DNA of 64,000 bases from Tanypteryx hageni (Eukaryota > Arthropoda > Insecta > Odonata > Petaluridae). A program made the position numbers and the translations under genes. Where the stretch lies: assembly GCA_028673005.1 (NCBI GenBank), contig CM054115.1, positions 55,848,407 through 55,912,406 of the forward strand, given 5' to 3'. Positions 20,677 to 32,205 of the stretch are shown piece by piece. How positions within the stretch are numbered: position 1 is the stretch's first letter; each line of letters begins with the position of its first letter. The notes below the pieces were generated by a model. That model was given only the letters and a program-made list of their open reading frames with translations, made no database searches and was not told the origin of the DNA.

Positions 20677-22308
20677 TATATTGAAAATGGAAATGTTTTT
20701 AACGTCAAAACTTTAAAGAAGAAATTTCCACAGTTAAGTTTTTTAAATCTTGACAAATATTTACCAGTTACTCTAAGTACCAGCAAGGAATGTACCAAAA
20801 ACTTTAGGATAGACCAATGAATTTTCTAGACTTCCTAATAGAATTAAGAAAATATGCCCTCCTAATATGAATGAAGTCGAATGTTTTTCGCTCTTTTTAC
20901 CATTAATTATTATTTCTTCTCGGATTAGAACACTTTCAAAGAAAGCTTATCTAGGGACCTCGAAGGGATCCATAGTAGAGCGGAACGTTTTGTTGAAGTC
21001 GACAATATGTATGTATGTATGTATGAGAGCCGTAAAGTGACTTTTATTAACATTTTATGACATGTAGAAGCCCCTAGTATAAATAGAAGATTCTTGAAAA
21101 CTTTAATATTCCTGAGTTAATAGATTATGTTCGATACACAGCTGGACAAACTAATACCAATGATCCTAGGATTCAACTGCAATGCAAAAGAAATTGTTCA
21201 GATAATTCCTAGAATCGACACGTGCTACTGGTCCTTCTTTCACATACGATAAGGTAGGATAATGGAGAGGACATTATTATGCATGCATATAAATATATCT
21301 CCTTCCTTTTGGCAGCTAGCTGGTTTACAATGAAAATGTAAGATACAAATACGGTAACACCTATATTACTGGGGAGAGACACGCGTATTAAAAATATATG
21401 TTATGGATATACATGTATGTATGTGCATTTCTGTGTTTGATGAGAGAGATTGCTCGCTTTTATCCATACATTTGCTGTAATTTTAGATTTGAATATGGCT
21501 GAGATAGCAAATATCCAGTTTACCCAGCAAATCGTTCTTTCTCGAAATGTCTCCGCAGTCTCCTATTTCTCCTCCGGGCATAACCATTTGAACTTCGGCC
21601 AAACATTCTCTATTGGACGCATGAAATCGGCTTTAGCATCAAGGGATGCAAAGGACATAAAAACGAAGATGGAAAAGATTAATGGATGTTTGAAGATTAA
21701 AGGCCATTTCAGTCTGCGTTCGATGCTCTGATCTGATGTGTTGAAATAACGGGCTTAGAGGGAGCAGGAATGCGATATTTTTTCTAAAAAAGGGCTCGGT
21801 TTTATCCCGAGCAAAGATAACAAAAAATGGAGGGATTTAAGAAAACGTTTTGTTGGAAAAGCACTCGAAACGGTTTTTTCGTTTTATTTCGCTGGGATCC
21901 AAGCTAGGACAGCAGAACGTGTTTGTTACGGTTTAAAAGTTAAAACATACGACTTTGTTTATAAGATGAATCTTTGATCAACATGACATTATTTCACAAA
22001 ATAAAATATTCGTGTTTGTTAATGAGATGCGTAACTATATTTTGATGAGGACTTCAACTAGTGGAAACAATATATAGGTCAGTGATACCAGACTACGACC
22101 AGTCGTGCATGTTAATACTGCCGGCGAAGCTATTCGAATAATAATCAATAGCAATATAGATTTAAATCAACTTTTAGAGAGCACTACGAGGCAAAAAATA
22201 AATATGTGGATCTAAGAATCACAATAGTTTAGCAGAAATTCTAAATTTGAAACAGTCTTCTAAAAGTTTCAAAAACATCTTTTAAAAGTTGTATGCTATA
22301 GACAAATA
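20677..22308. other. unassigned spacer
   Basis: Contains a (TATG)n microsatellite at 21005-21024 and a 93-codon frame (21450-21731, +) in less AT-rich sequence, without a recognisable domain. CCCCTAGTATAAATAG at 21071-21086 resembles the end of the Helitron at 5434 but has no hairpin. No gene is supported. Confidence 0.35.
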
Positions 22309-22372
22309 GATCGCAGGATAAACTGATCGCAGGGCAAACTGATTGCAAGACGAACTGAACGCGAGCCGAACT
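22309..22372 (+). repeat. 16-bp minisatellite, four units
   Basis: Four head-to-tail 16-base units: GATCGCAGGATAAACT, GATCGCAGGGCAAACT, GATTGCAAGACGAACT and GAACGCGAGCCGAACT. The pattern GA-CGCA--------ACT is kept, with progressive divergence from left to right. Sixteen is not a multiple of three, so it is not a coding repeat. Confidence 0.85.
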
Positions 22373-22796
22373 CTGCCATTACAAACTATTTTCAACGGTC
22401 ATAATAGTCTTATAATATAACAAACTATTTGATTATGAAACGCTTTGTTTAATAGAACCGCAACCATTCAATGCGTTTTAAAAAAATCTTTCAAACTAGG
22501 TAAAAGACTGAAATTTGGCAAGAGTGCTAGATTCAGATTTTAAAAGGTAATGGCGAAAAAAAATCCCAGAAACGTCAATTTCCCGAAGTGATTACTTAAT
22601 CAATTACATTATAAAAATACTTAGAATTGTAATAGAGCTTCGAGACTTAAAAGAACGAGCGGCTAAAAGAACAAAATTTAATTTTCCTGTCATTGATTGT
22701 CAATTACGCGCCGGTACGGTCCATAAACTAGTTTTTAATGGCAAAATTTGATATATTTTTATACGGAAATCTTATTCATTAGAACGGGTGGGCACA

Positions 22797-23049
22797 GTCA
22801 CGGATTTATGAATAAGAATTGAATCTAACCTCAATTTTAATACACATGTTAGATCAGTCTATCCTAAGATTTATAGGATCCAAAGCTTTATTAAACATAA
22901 TTCATTAAAAAGTTTCTCTACAAGAACATTTATCCACTCCTACTGCACTTTTGTTTGGTCTGTACTTGAATGAGGGAATATAATTTGGAATCCGCATCAG
23001 AAATCCTTGGTTGACTCATTAAAAAAAGTCAAGAGACGTTTTATGATGT
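22797..23049 (+). pseudogene. Jockey/CR1-like reverse transcriptase, 3' fragment
   Basis: Read in one frame, the + strand gives a TDL..RIE start, then SNLNFNTHVRSVYPK, KIYRIQSFIKHNS, TFVWSVLE-stop-GNIIWNP and finally DSLKKVKRRFM. This is the order of the region just after the polymerase domain in Jockey/CR1/I-type non-LTR retrotransposons, where GV.ID..L.F..H, KA...LGFI, Y..FVRS.LEY.S.IW.P and IE.VQRRF are found. Two in-frame stops (after TDL and in place of the Y of LEY) show it is dead. The catalytic part is absent. The sequence before and after is unrelated, so it is a short relic. Confidence 0.7.
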
Positions 23050-23890
23050 GACTGTGTGTGGAAGAAAATGTAACCTATAACTAAGATGACAAGGTGAAAC
23101 TGTCAAACATTCAAATTATTTAGGGTGTTAAGCGACTGACACATTATTGTATTGTATTATGTATGTTTGCATGCATGCTCACACACACACATATATCATT
23201 ATATATAGACGTTCCTTACAGAGGAGTAACATATAACATACTAGTAAAAGGTGCATGCATACTGCAAGCATTTCATCTCACCTTGAAAAAAAATTAATTT
23301 TTCAGAGAGATATTTCATCATTGGAAATATTTCTTTTATTCAAACGATTTGTCCTCTGCACCGATTTTGAGAATATTATACTTTTTCCATTATTTCGTTT
23401 AATAATGCCACACATTTCTGCCAAATTTTAAAGTTATACCACATTTAGAAGTGAAATAACATTTATCTAATTGTTTAAATTAAAATAATTTTTAACGGTC
23501 GCAATAACAATATTATGCAGACATTGAAATGTTTATTCGTTTACATAGATTAAGATCTAAATTTTTTAAAACTTCAGTTTCCTATCTCACCCGGTAGTAT
23601 CTAGATATTGACCTTGTTTAACTTTAAAAATTTTTAACTACCAAACAAATTAAGATATCAAAATTTGTACAGTCCCTATCTCGTTTTTTTATAAATTCTA
23701 GCTAATAAAAATTTCAGCTACGTAGCATATTCGAAAACACATAAGCCTTGAAAATTTCTTTAAACAATTTCGAATTTTTATCGGCGGCATTGTTGAACTT
23801 TTTCCAGATTTTTGTTTATTATAGTCGGTTTTGCGCATAGTTCTACCAATACAAAAATTTTGAATTTGCCGCTCTTCTGACACGTCTATA

Positions 23891-24997
23891 CAGGGTGTCC
23901 CAAAAAGGTGTATACGAATTTTAATGCTGGAAAAATAAACCTTTAAAAGTGCAAGAAAGAACAATATTTGGTGTGTGCGAAATAATAACATTTTATTACA
24001 AGTTGAATTATCGCAGATGTTCAAAATGACCTTCACTAGCTTCAATGCATTGTTGGAAACGAGTAGTAACTAAATGTCAAACGTCTACCGAGATAACTGC
24101 TAGAATGGCTGCGCATGACTGGCCAATTTTTTGCCTGAGTTCCTGAAGTGTTATTGGTTTCATTTCATTCTTTTATGAAGCTGTTGAATGTTAGCCACAA
24201 TAGATACTGTAAGCAGGTTAAGGTACTGAGTACCACTAACAGTCCCTTTTAACAAGTACGGCCCCACAATACCCCTGGACGACACATCACACCAAACTGT
24301 AGGATCGGGTAAATTTACGGCCTTGTCTAGATGAATTTGAGGGTTTTCTGATGACCAGTACATGCAGTTATGCCGGTTCCCTGTACCATTCAGTTTAAAT
24401 GTTGCTTCATCAGTCCAAACAATCTTGTCAACAAAATGTGCATCCTCATTCACATTCATTTGAAACCATTCACAGAACTCAGATGTGTCTTCAGCCAATT
24501 TCTGTAAAAGTTTCGGAACATAACATTTCAACTTGGCAGTTTTGAGAATCCTGTGTACACTTGTTTTACTGATTCCAGTCTCATTAGAACACCACCTTAC
24601 AGACTTTTTGGTGATAGTTCGAATTGCTCTAACACCACAGCAGAATTTTACATATTCGTGGAAGTTCGACGTCTACCAGATTGTTGCTTGAAATTGTGGT
24701 TCGTGTTGGTGGCTCAGTTTTGAAATCATGTCTCCACTGTCTTTCAACCTCACAAATATTCTCAAATTTCCGGTACCACTTCAAAATTGCTATTCTTTGC
24801 TCGAAAGTCAGGTGATGCTCCGTCATTTTTATTACGCCGTGAGATATAGGTATTGAATTGTTGCTTTTAATTATGACTGCAGCCATCTTTTAAATACATG
24901 TCATGCAACAATGAGTCGATTTAAATTTCATCCAAACAATAATCCGTTAATAGATATTCTATATGACAATGTGTATACATCTTTTCGGGACACCCTA
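23891..24997 (-). mobile_element. mariner-like element 1
   Basis: 1107 bases between TA dinucleotides (23889-23890 and 24998-24999). The left tip CAGGGTGTCCCAAAAAGGTG faces the right tip CATCTTTTCGGGACACCCTA, giving terminal inverted repeats of about 25 bases that continue as GTATAC. It carries one transposase gene on the minus strand, described separately. It inserted into family-D sequence. Confidence 0.85.
24008..24886 (-). pseudogene. mariner-like transposase, broken (element 1)
   Basis: Cut-and-paste transposase of the Tc1/mariner superfamily. The N-terminal part (24629-24886) begins with a basic helix-turn-helix region (MTEHHLTFEQRIAILKWY, then VERQWRHDF) of the type called DUF4817 in arthropod mariners. 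After a frame break near 24600, the second part (24160-24531) carries the first catalytic aspartate in VWTDEATF and the YWSSENPQ and VWCDVSSRGIVGPY motifs. Directly after TVSGTQYLNLL the frame jumps to the C-terminal end (LRQKIGQSCAAI .. GHFEH, to 24010), so the segment with the QHDGAPPH aspartate and the third catalytic residue has been deleted. It cannot be active. Expected full length is about 330 residues; roughly 250 remain. Confidence 0.8.
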
Positions 24998-25107
24998 TAT
25001 AATGATAACATACATATAGGAGGATACTAATATTTAGGCACTTCCAGCAGAGCAGCAGACTCGAAATTTCTTTTTGGTAGAACTATGCGCAAAACCGACT
25101 AGAAATA

Positions 25108-25716
25108 AACTGATGTGGGCAACACATGACTTTCTCCATATTTATATGGAAAATTACATGTTGTTATCTCTGGGATCGTTGTCAATATTTACTTCCGGTT
25201 GACAATTAAGAAAATAAAAAGGAGCGTCACTAAAACGTAACTAAGCGTCAATTGTTATTAATAGTCTTCGGTAGGTGGCGTGGTAGTGGCAGCTAAACAT
25301 ATATAAGATATCTCTTAAACAATGCATTATATGGAAAACTGTGTCAAACCAAGGTTGTAGAAAATAAAATTTCCTACAACTTTAATTCTATTACAATTTT
25401 ACATTTATCAAATATTAAAGCAAATATTTCAAAATAATGGAACAGTGACAAGAGTAAACATCCACTTTCGGTTGATTGATTTTTACCAAAAACTAATCAG
25501 ATCTTCTAACTTTTATAAAAATGTTAAATATAAAATTTTGAGCTGATCTCATTAATAGTTTTTGAGTTAGAGCGCCCACAAAAATCTGTCACATACAGAC
25601 TGACAGACACAGACATCATCTAAAAAATAGTCAAAACGTGTTCAGGGGACCTTAAAACATGTATTTCCGTTGAAATCTCGAATGCGATTTTTTTCATGAA
25701 TACTTTCTCTATACAT
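25108..25716 (-). mobile_element. Family A element, copy 8
   Basis: Minus-strand copy. Its 3' hairpin region (TGATGTGGGCAACACATGAC, partly decayed) is at 25111-25130 and its 5' part ends near CTTTCTCTATAC at 25716. A stretch equivalent to the GTTGGAGCTTTGTGG segment is missing: after CTCCATATTTATATGG the sequence jumps to CAATTAAGAAAATAAAAAGG (25203-25222). Inserted in family-D sequence. Confidence 0.7.
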
Positions 25717-26764
25717 CACCGCTAAAAATTCGCAATTGTTTAAACAAATTTTCAAGGTTTATGTATTTTTGAATGTGCTACGGAACTGAAATATTTTTAT
25801 TAAGTAGGCTTTGTAAAAAACCGAAATAGGGATTATAGAAATTTTGATATTTTCATTTGTGTTGCTGTTAAAAAAATCTTAAAGCTTAAACAAATAGATA
25901 ACTGCTTAGGTAGTACGGGATGAGCTGGGAAGCTGAAATTTTAAAGTTATTTACAGAGTATTGTATTTGCACAAATAAACATTTGAATCTCTTCATAAAT
26001 ATATTGCGGCGGCCGTTAAAAATGTTAAAAAATTTAAAAAATTATAAAAATATTATTTCTCTTCTAGAAAATTTTGCAGAAAGTATAAAATTCTTAAAAT
26101 GGCAAAGTTTGGGGATTGTTTTGTTCTATTATTTTTACATAAGGGAAAAACGAAAATTGGTGCGGAGATGAAATCTTTAGAATTAAAAAAATATTTTTAA
26201 TGATGAAATATCTGTCTGAAAAATGAATGTTTTTTCAAGGTGAGAAGATAGAATGCAAGCACCTTTTACCAGTACATATAAGAATTTTATACATTCTCCG
26301 TTATGGGGTACTAATGCTACACATTTCTCCCAAAATTTTAAGTTGTAGCACTTCTAGAAGTGAAATGATATTTTTCTAATTGTTTCAACTTTAAGAATTT
26401 TTAACTGCCAAACAAATTAAAATATCAAAATTTGTATAATCCTTACTTTGTTTTTTTTTTTTAAGAATTCTACTTATAAAAAAACTTCAACTCCGTGCCA
26501 TATTCAGAAATACATAAACCTTGAACATTTGTTTAAACAAATGCGAATTTCTAGCGGCCGCATTATTGCACTTTTTGAAGATTTTCGTTTTTTCTAGTCG
26601 GTTTTGCACAAAATTCTACCTAAGAATAAAATTTCGAATCTCCAGCTTATCTGGAAGTGCCTAAACATTAGTATCCTCCTATATGTTATATCCTCCTCCT
26701 CTTCCTCCTCCTCAGTAAGAAACGTGTATATAGAATGATAATTAGGTCGCTTCCGTCCGCATGT

Positions 26765-27205
26765 TAAAACTCGGAAACGGCTGGACGTATTTTAATGAAA
26801 TTTGGTATTGGGGAGTTTTACTAAAATAGGTAGAGCGATTTCAATTTTGGTCAAAATCGGACAACAATGATGACCACTTTACATGAAGACCCACAATGTT
26901 CCTTGGTTTCAACTCGGGAATCGCTGGACGTATTTTGATAAAATTTGGCATTGGAGAGTTTTCCTAAAATTAATCTTCCGATCCCAATTTTGGTTGAAAT
27001 CGGACAACAATTACGACTATTTTACATGAAGACCTACATGTAGTTTAAAATGTTCCTTTGTTCCAACTAGGAAACCTCTTGACGTATTATGGCGAAATTT
27101 GTTATTGGGCAGTTTTGTTAAAATTAATCAAACGATTTCAATTTTGGTTAAAATAGGACTATAATTACGACTGCATTACACGAAGACCTACATGTATTTT
27201 AGTAC
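26765..27205 (+). repeat. Three-unit tandem repeat of about 145-150 bases
   Basis: Units start near 26781, 26933 and 27078 with CTGGACGTATTTTAATGAAA and its variants, each followed by ATTTGG.ATTGG, CGATTTCAATTTTGGT, AAATCGGACAACAAT and TTACATGAAGACC. The GACG-ATTT-GATGAAATTTGGTAT theme is widespread in arthropod Helitron-like non-coding elements, and family E has a related one (ACGGATTTCAACCAAATTTGG). The right flank ACTCGCTTGCTTCTTG may be the element end. No hairpin was found. Confidence 0.75.
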
Positions 27206-29617
27206 GTGACTCGCTTGCTTCTTGTTAAATTCTCATCTGTGCGAAAAATACTGAGAACATTGTGAAATCCCAGAGAACGTATTTGGAAACTTTTGAGTAC
27301 TCCGACATGGAGTACACCGTTCCAATCTTGTTTCTTTCGGAGAGAAGCGACCTTAATGCAAAATTAATTAATTGCATAGAAGGGATGCACTACAGCAAAA
27401 ACATGAAAAAGACAAATTTACGATGCTCAGTTTAAAAACGAGAAAAAAGCTCGTCCTAGTGTCGTCCTAAATATTTACGCGCTGCAAGGGAGATATTGCA
27501 GCAAGGCCACGTTGTCAACGACTCATTCACGGAATTAAGAGATTTTTTTGTTCTTCGCGTAACTTTATTCTACTCTTGAAAATTGAAGCCGTCTATGGTT
27601 ATTCCATTAGAATGTTTTTCTTTTTTTTTAACCGAGAAAAATCTACATGGCGGAATTCGCTTTTTCGTAAAATCTCTCGGAGATTATTTCTGATATCGAG
27701 AATGACATTTTCCTTGCATGTGCTGAAAATTTCATATTATGTACAGTCAACTATCATATACATTAAAATAAAATGACACTTATTTACTCATAAGGTATAA
27801 AATTGAACTTTGTCTTAAATTGGGCGCGTATCGCATTTTGCTTTTTACTTGTGACGTGCGATGGTTCGCAGCCAATAGCAGTGTTTTACAAATCTATTGT
27901 TTTGCGATATAGTGAAAGGGATGGAAAAAAGGAAAGGAATTCCGACGAGTTTTCGTTAAAAAATAAAATATACTAAAATATTGTTATTTATATAATAGAA
28001 GACTATCTTTCTCCGTCATTATCGATATATTTCAACTATCTATGCATTGCGTGCTGGGTCGATACCTGTACTTTTAAAAACACTGACCCATAGGAAGACC
28101 AGGGTTTTCTAAAAAGAATGAATTTTGCGCAAGAGCGTACTCCTCGGGTAGCGCAAGGAAGTACTGTAAATTTCTGAGTTCAAATCAAGTAAATAATTGG
28201 TGTTTAATCATCATCGCACGTTGAGCAGAAAAAATTCCTCTACCTTAAATATTTAGAAAAAAATCCCCATTTACATAGCTTAGATAAAACACTTTCGGAA
28301 AAGCATATTAAAACCTGCCAAGTTTACGCCGAGCTTTACGACAAAAACTAAATAAGAATTCTAGGAAGTGTGAATGCGACACGCATCTTCCGCAAAACAA
28401 CTATTAATCAGAAACGTAAATTTACGGCTTGCACCAGCAACCTCCCAGGGATATCGTTAGAACGTTTTTGAACAAGAAACAAATCTGATTAAATTTATTC
28501 TCGATATTTTTTCAACCACTCGAGATAAGTTCTTGATGGAAATTATGTTATTTTGGAAACTTCTTTCGCGCCAAGCCTATCGCTGGAAGAGAAATGGATG
28601 AGCTCATTTTAATCCCCCCATAATTCGAATCCTTCTTTCCTCGAGAACTATATTCGTCGCCATGCGAATCCCTAAAAAGCTGTTATTATGCTGGAATAAG
28701 AGTTAAAAAACGAGGCCAAATAAACTTAACTCGGCGCGAACTCTCGGGTGTCGCATTTTCCGGTCAAAGTAGTGAAAAAAGGAGCTTCCGCATCAGAAAC
28801 TTCGAAAGTTTGCGAGAAGTGTCCCGTCCAGAAGTTGAGAATTTATTGGAGTCCATCACTTACGAGGCGTGAGACGCCAATTAAGCCAAAAATCGCCATT
28901 TTTTCCTCACTTCGTTGTCGCCTAATTACTGATTCAATAGCAATATAGAATGTTAGTTAGCAACTCAATTATTGTAATAAACATAACTAAAAGCAAAAAT
29001 ATAGAATGCGAAATTAATAAAAAATTATTTATAATGAGGAAAAGAAGGGAAAAATATACAGTAAGTGCGTCTACATGCAAACAAAACCAAAATTAATAGA
29101 ACTATATAAATAAAGAAGTTGCGGCAAGAAATTTGGAAAATATACAGAACTAATTTCGGAGGAATGAGCTAGAATAACTACATAAGAAACCTACACTTTT
29201 TCGTTTACTATTCAAGAACATATCGTGAAAATAAAAGATAATGATAAATATGACGATATTTTTATAAAAAGAATGAGGGAAAAGGTATAATAATTACGTT
29301 CATATAAGCTTAAAGAGAAATTCATGTTGTCATGGCAAAGCATCTCTAAATACGAGTCAACTTGACGATAATTGAAAAACTGCGTATTATTAATATCAAA
29401 ATGTTTGCATGAGATATAGGAAGAATAAAGAAATTGAACTTTTATTAATATGAGACAAAATAGAGCTACCAAAATATATTTCATATTACCAGCAGGAATA
29501 TCTTTCTTTCTCACAAGGACGCTAATCAATAGTAGTAACAGAATATGTGCACCATCCATGAACAAATTCATCTAGTTCAGCAGAGAATTATCAAGCTTGT
29601 CTTATGGCTGAAAATTA
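27206..29617. other. unassigned DNA, 2.4 kb
   Basis: No recognisable gene or repeat. 28560-28950 is less AT-rich and has a 66-codon frame (28748-28948) without motif. The frame at 29212-29571 (-) is a low-complexity hydrophobic read of AT-rich DNA. If the window holds any host exon, the unique sequence here and at 14.4, 21.5, 30.5 and 52.2 kb are the places to look. Confidence 0.35.
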
Positions 29618-29935
29618 TTCAATAACAAGCACACAAAAAATACTTATCTTAGGTATCTCCAATAGCTCAAATACCCGCCCTTACAAACTCACACGCCATA
29701 GAAACACCACACTTCCCCTCGCGCATCCTCAATGGACACCCAACCACAATATCCTCCCTCCCCCATCTAAAAACAACGGAAATACTAGCATCCGTGTTCT
29801 TTTAGAATCCATTTTCGGTGAATTAACACTGAAGACGGCTGCTTTGTGCCCGCAATACGCATCTGGTTTCTTATAACCTTGTTGTGGCTATTGGAAATAC
29901 CCTAGACTAGTATTTTTTATGCGATTGTTTTTGAA
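29618..29935. mobile_element. Family G MITE, long copy
   Basis: Terminal inverted repeats of about 48 bases: left (29618-29665) holds ATAACAAGCACACAAAAAAT and GGTATCTCCAATAGC; right (29885-29935) holds GCTATTGGAAATACCCTAGA and TTTTTTATGCGATTGTT. The interior is 220 bases, CA/CT-rich and non-coding despite a 90-codon frame. The flanks give no clear target duplication. Confidence 0.65.
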
Positions 29936-31080
29936 ATTCACCTAAGTAACAGATGAATATTGCATGATTGTGTGAAGAAATGATCATGTAGAAATGGTAT
30001 TTTAAGTACGAAGCTATTTAGCAAATAACAAATAAGCAGGGATACATTTAACGAATAAAAATGGGAAGAAGTCGACGCGAAGACTTCATGAAAAGGAAAA
30101 AAGTGAACATCTGAAGAATGAGAAGGAAAAAGCCAGAAAGTCGGTTTGTAGGGATAAAGAGAAAACATCACCATCATAATCTGAAAATGCAAAACTATTT
30201 CGAGTCATGAGGAAGAGGATTGGGTTTGTTTTCCCCTGAAACAAGGAGAGAAAGAGAGCATATCCCCGGAAAGGATTAGAATGAGAGAAGAATAAAGGGG
30301 AGAAATTGAGCGAGATGCAAATAGAAAGGGGGAGAGGGAAGGGAGGGAGGAGAAGGGACGGATTCAAAGATCGATAGTTCCAGCGTACTGGGCTCTCTCT
30401 TCACTCACTCACGGCGGGGAGAAGGGGTGGGAGAGAGGGGGAAGGGGGAAGCGAGGGCACGGCCGTATCCAAATTCGCGTACAACACGCAAACGCATAGG
30501 ATCGTGCCTAGCTTTCATTTCAATTGACCATCTGCTTAATCACCCATGCGGCCTCCCTCCCTCCCGCTTGCTCTCTACCCGGTAATCCTCCTCTTCTCGT
30601 CCTCTCAAGTATTCCCCGTTTTCCTCCCCTATCTTCTTACTCCCTAACCTACTCTCCCTCACCTACTACTTCTTCCTCTCTTTCTCCTCCCCTTCCGTAG
30701 TAATCCGTGTCGGATTCTTTCTCTGCACTACAACATCTCCTCTGCAGATGATCCAACCCCATGCCGAAACCCATAAACTCTCACGGGAATGTAGATGCCT
30801 CAGCGAAAAACAAGAGATGGTATCAATCGCTCTCTCTTTTTCTCTCCCTCCACCTCACTTACACTACCTACTTCTCCCTCCAAACTCTCGCTCAACAATC
30901 GACAACTACTTCCAAGCCGATATCGGATAACAATCGCGGCACGATCCACGCGACCCTCTCTGCCCGATTACATAGATAATATAAGTCTTCAACTTCTGCA
31001 CCACAGCCATTCCATTTTAACGCATCTGCACTCTTCATCCGAGGTGGAAAAAAGTGGCCGAGATGGTTACGTTCGTTTCC
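29936..31080. repeat. polypurine block followed by polypyrimidine block
   Basis: 30060-30470 is purine-rich on the + strand (GAGGAAGAGG, GGGAGAGGGAAGGG). A short mixed GC-rich link at 30455-30550 follows, then 30550-30900 is pyrimidine-rich (CTCCCTCC, CTCTCTTT). The switch gives an imperfect large-scale inverted character. Open frames on both strands reflect the composition only. Confidence 0.6.
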
Positions 31081-31689
31081 GTCTATCAAGCAAGCGAAAT
31101 AGCTAGATTTGAGGATAAAAGAAGAAGTGCTTTCCGGATATTTTACCACTTCTATCAACGAATCGACGTAGTGAATGGACTGCGACGGAAGTGCTAGCTT
31201 TGTTAAATAAATATTCGTTTCGATTCGCTACTGTTTTTGGGGAACTCATAAAAAAAATTTGTGAGGTCTTATACGAGGATTTGTACTTTTAATTAAAATA
31301 AATCAGTAATAACTGAGCGAGAGAGATCAAAAGCATATTTTAAAATTTAAGTATTAATATTCGAATACAAAATAACTTACAATATCGTAATTAACGTTAT
31401 TGATTGATAAAAGTTAATGCATTAATGCAGTCACTACGACTCATCTATCAATCTGTCAATTTCATTTAGACGTTTAAAAAACGTATTGTTATTAAACTCT
31501 GGGTTTACGAATAAATATTCCCAAATTTGGATGCATTGCATAGTTTAAAACGGAAACAAATCATTAAATATATAGACTCGGGAATTTAGTAAATTTCCAA
31601 TGAGTAAGTATTATTTAATAGTAACAGTAAATTATGTAACACAAACAGGTTTCTCCAATTACATGTTATAATTAGAGGAATGACAATCA
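31081..31689. other. unassigned spacer
   Basis: AT-rich, no repeat or gene recognised. Confidence 0.4.
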
Positions 31690-31822
31690 CGGTGGCGAAG
31701 TGCGGCAGAGGAGAAGGGTAGAGGGAGGGAGAGGGGAGGTAAGGGAGAGGGAGGGAGAGAGAAGGCTAGGGAGAGGGAAGGAGAGAGGAAGGTAGGGAGA
31801 GGGTGATGGAGGGAGAGGGTGA
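31690..31822 (+). repeat. GA-rich minisatellite-like tract
   Basis: Repeats of GGGAGAGGGAGGGAGAG and GGAAGGTA-type words, all purine on the + strand with few exceptions. The word GGGAGAG recurs about every 20-30 bases. No function visible. Confidence 0.8.
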
Positions 31823-31914
31823 AATAAACACTCGCATCGCGTTAAATGCCATCCGTCAAACAGCAATGAAATACCTTACTTTTCTCTCCCTAACTCTGAT
31901 ATAATCAGTAAGGT

Positions 31915-32205
31915 ATAGATTAAAAACTTTATTTGGATAGAGAACAACATTTACTACAAGAAAGTTCCCAATATTACATAATTACGAGTTATAGTTTCGG
32001 AGATAATAATTCGGGAATATCTAGAGAAAAAAATCGCATATTTTGTTCACATGGATCTCTAAGACGGTTCTCTCGGCAAACAATAATTAAAATCCATGTT
32101 TTTCTATCCCACGCAATTATATGATCTGTAATGTACAGATTACAAAATTTATTCGGATAGAGAGCAACATTTACTGCAAGATAGTCCGTGAGCGGCATCT
32201 TGTTA
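31915..32205 (-). repeat. Family C dispersed repeat, copy 1
   Basis: The minus strand matches copies at 38930-39425 and 40850-41290 through words such as TGCCGAGAGAACCGTC, TCCGAAACTATAA and AGTAAATGTTGTTCTCTATC. The last word occurs twice inside this copy (near 31940 and 32160), showing a short internal direct repeat about 220 bases apart. Non-coding; class unknown. Confidence 0.55.

Larger units (their letters stand above)
23193..26745. mobile_element. Complex of inverted family D copies with nested insertions
   Basis: Three family-D segments: D2a (+, 23193-23890), D2b (-, about 25005-26275) and D2c (+, about 26280-26745). D2a and D2b face each other. TCGGTTTTGCGCATAGTTCT (23824-23843) reappears inverted as AGAACTATGCGCAAAACCGA near 25079-25098. 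A mariner (23891-24997) separates D2a and D2b, and a family-A element (25108-25716, -) lies inside D2b. A frame of 83 codons at 25920 is incidental. Confidence 0.65.

Noticed and set aside
21005..21024. possible CRISPR or regulatory repeat
   Set aside because: Simple TATG microsatellite; CRISPR arrays are not expected in nuclear animal DNA and none of the repeats here has repeat-spacer layout.
21071..21090. Helitron-like CCCCTAGT ending
   Set aside because: No hairpin upstream and no similarity to family H beyond the short word.
23698..24045. 115-codon minus-strand frame
   Set aside because: Crosses the left end of mariner 1 into family-D sequence and is in a different frame from the transposase C-terminus.
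29212..29571. 119-codon hydrophobic minus-strand frame
   Set aside because: Looks like membrane segments only because the DNA is AT-rich; no conserved pattern, no start context, no neighbour supporting a gene.
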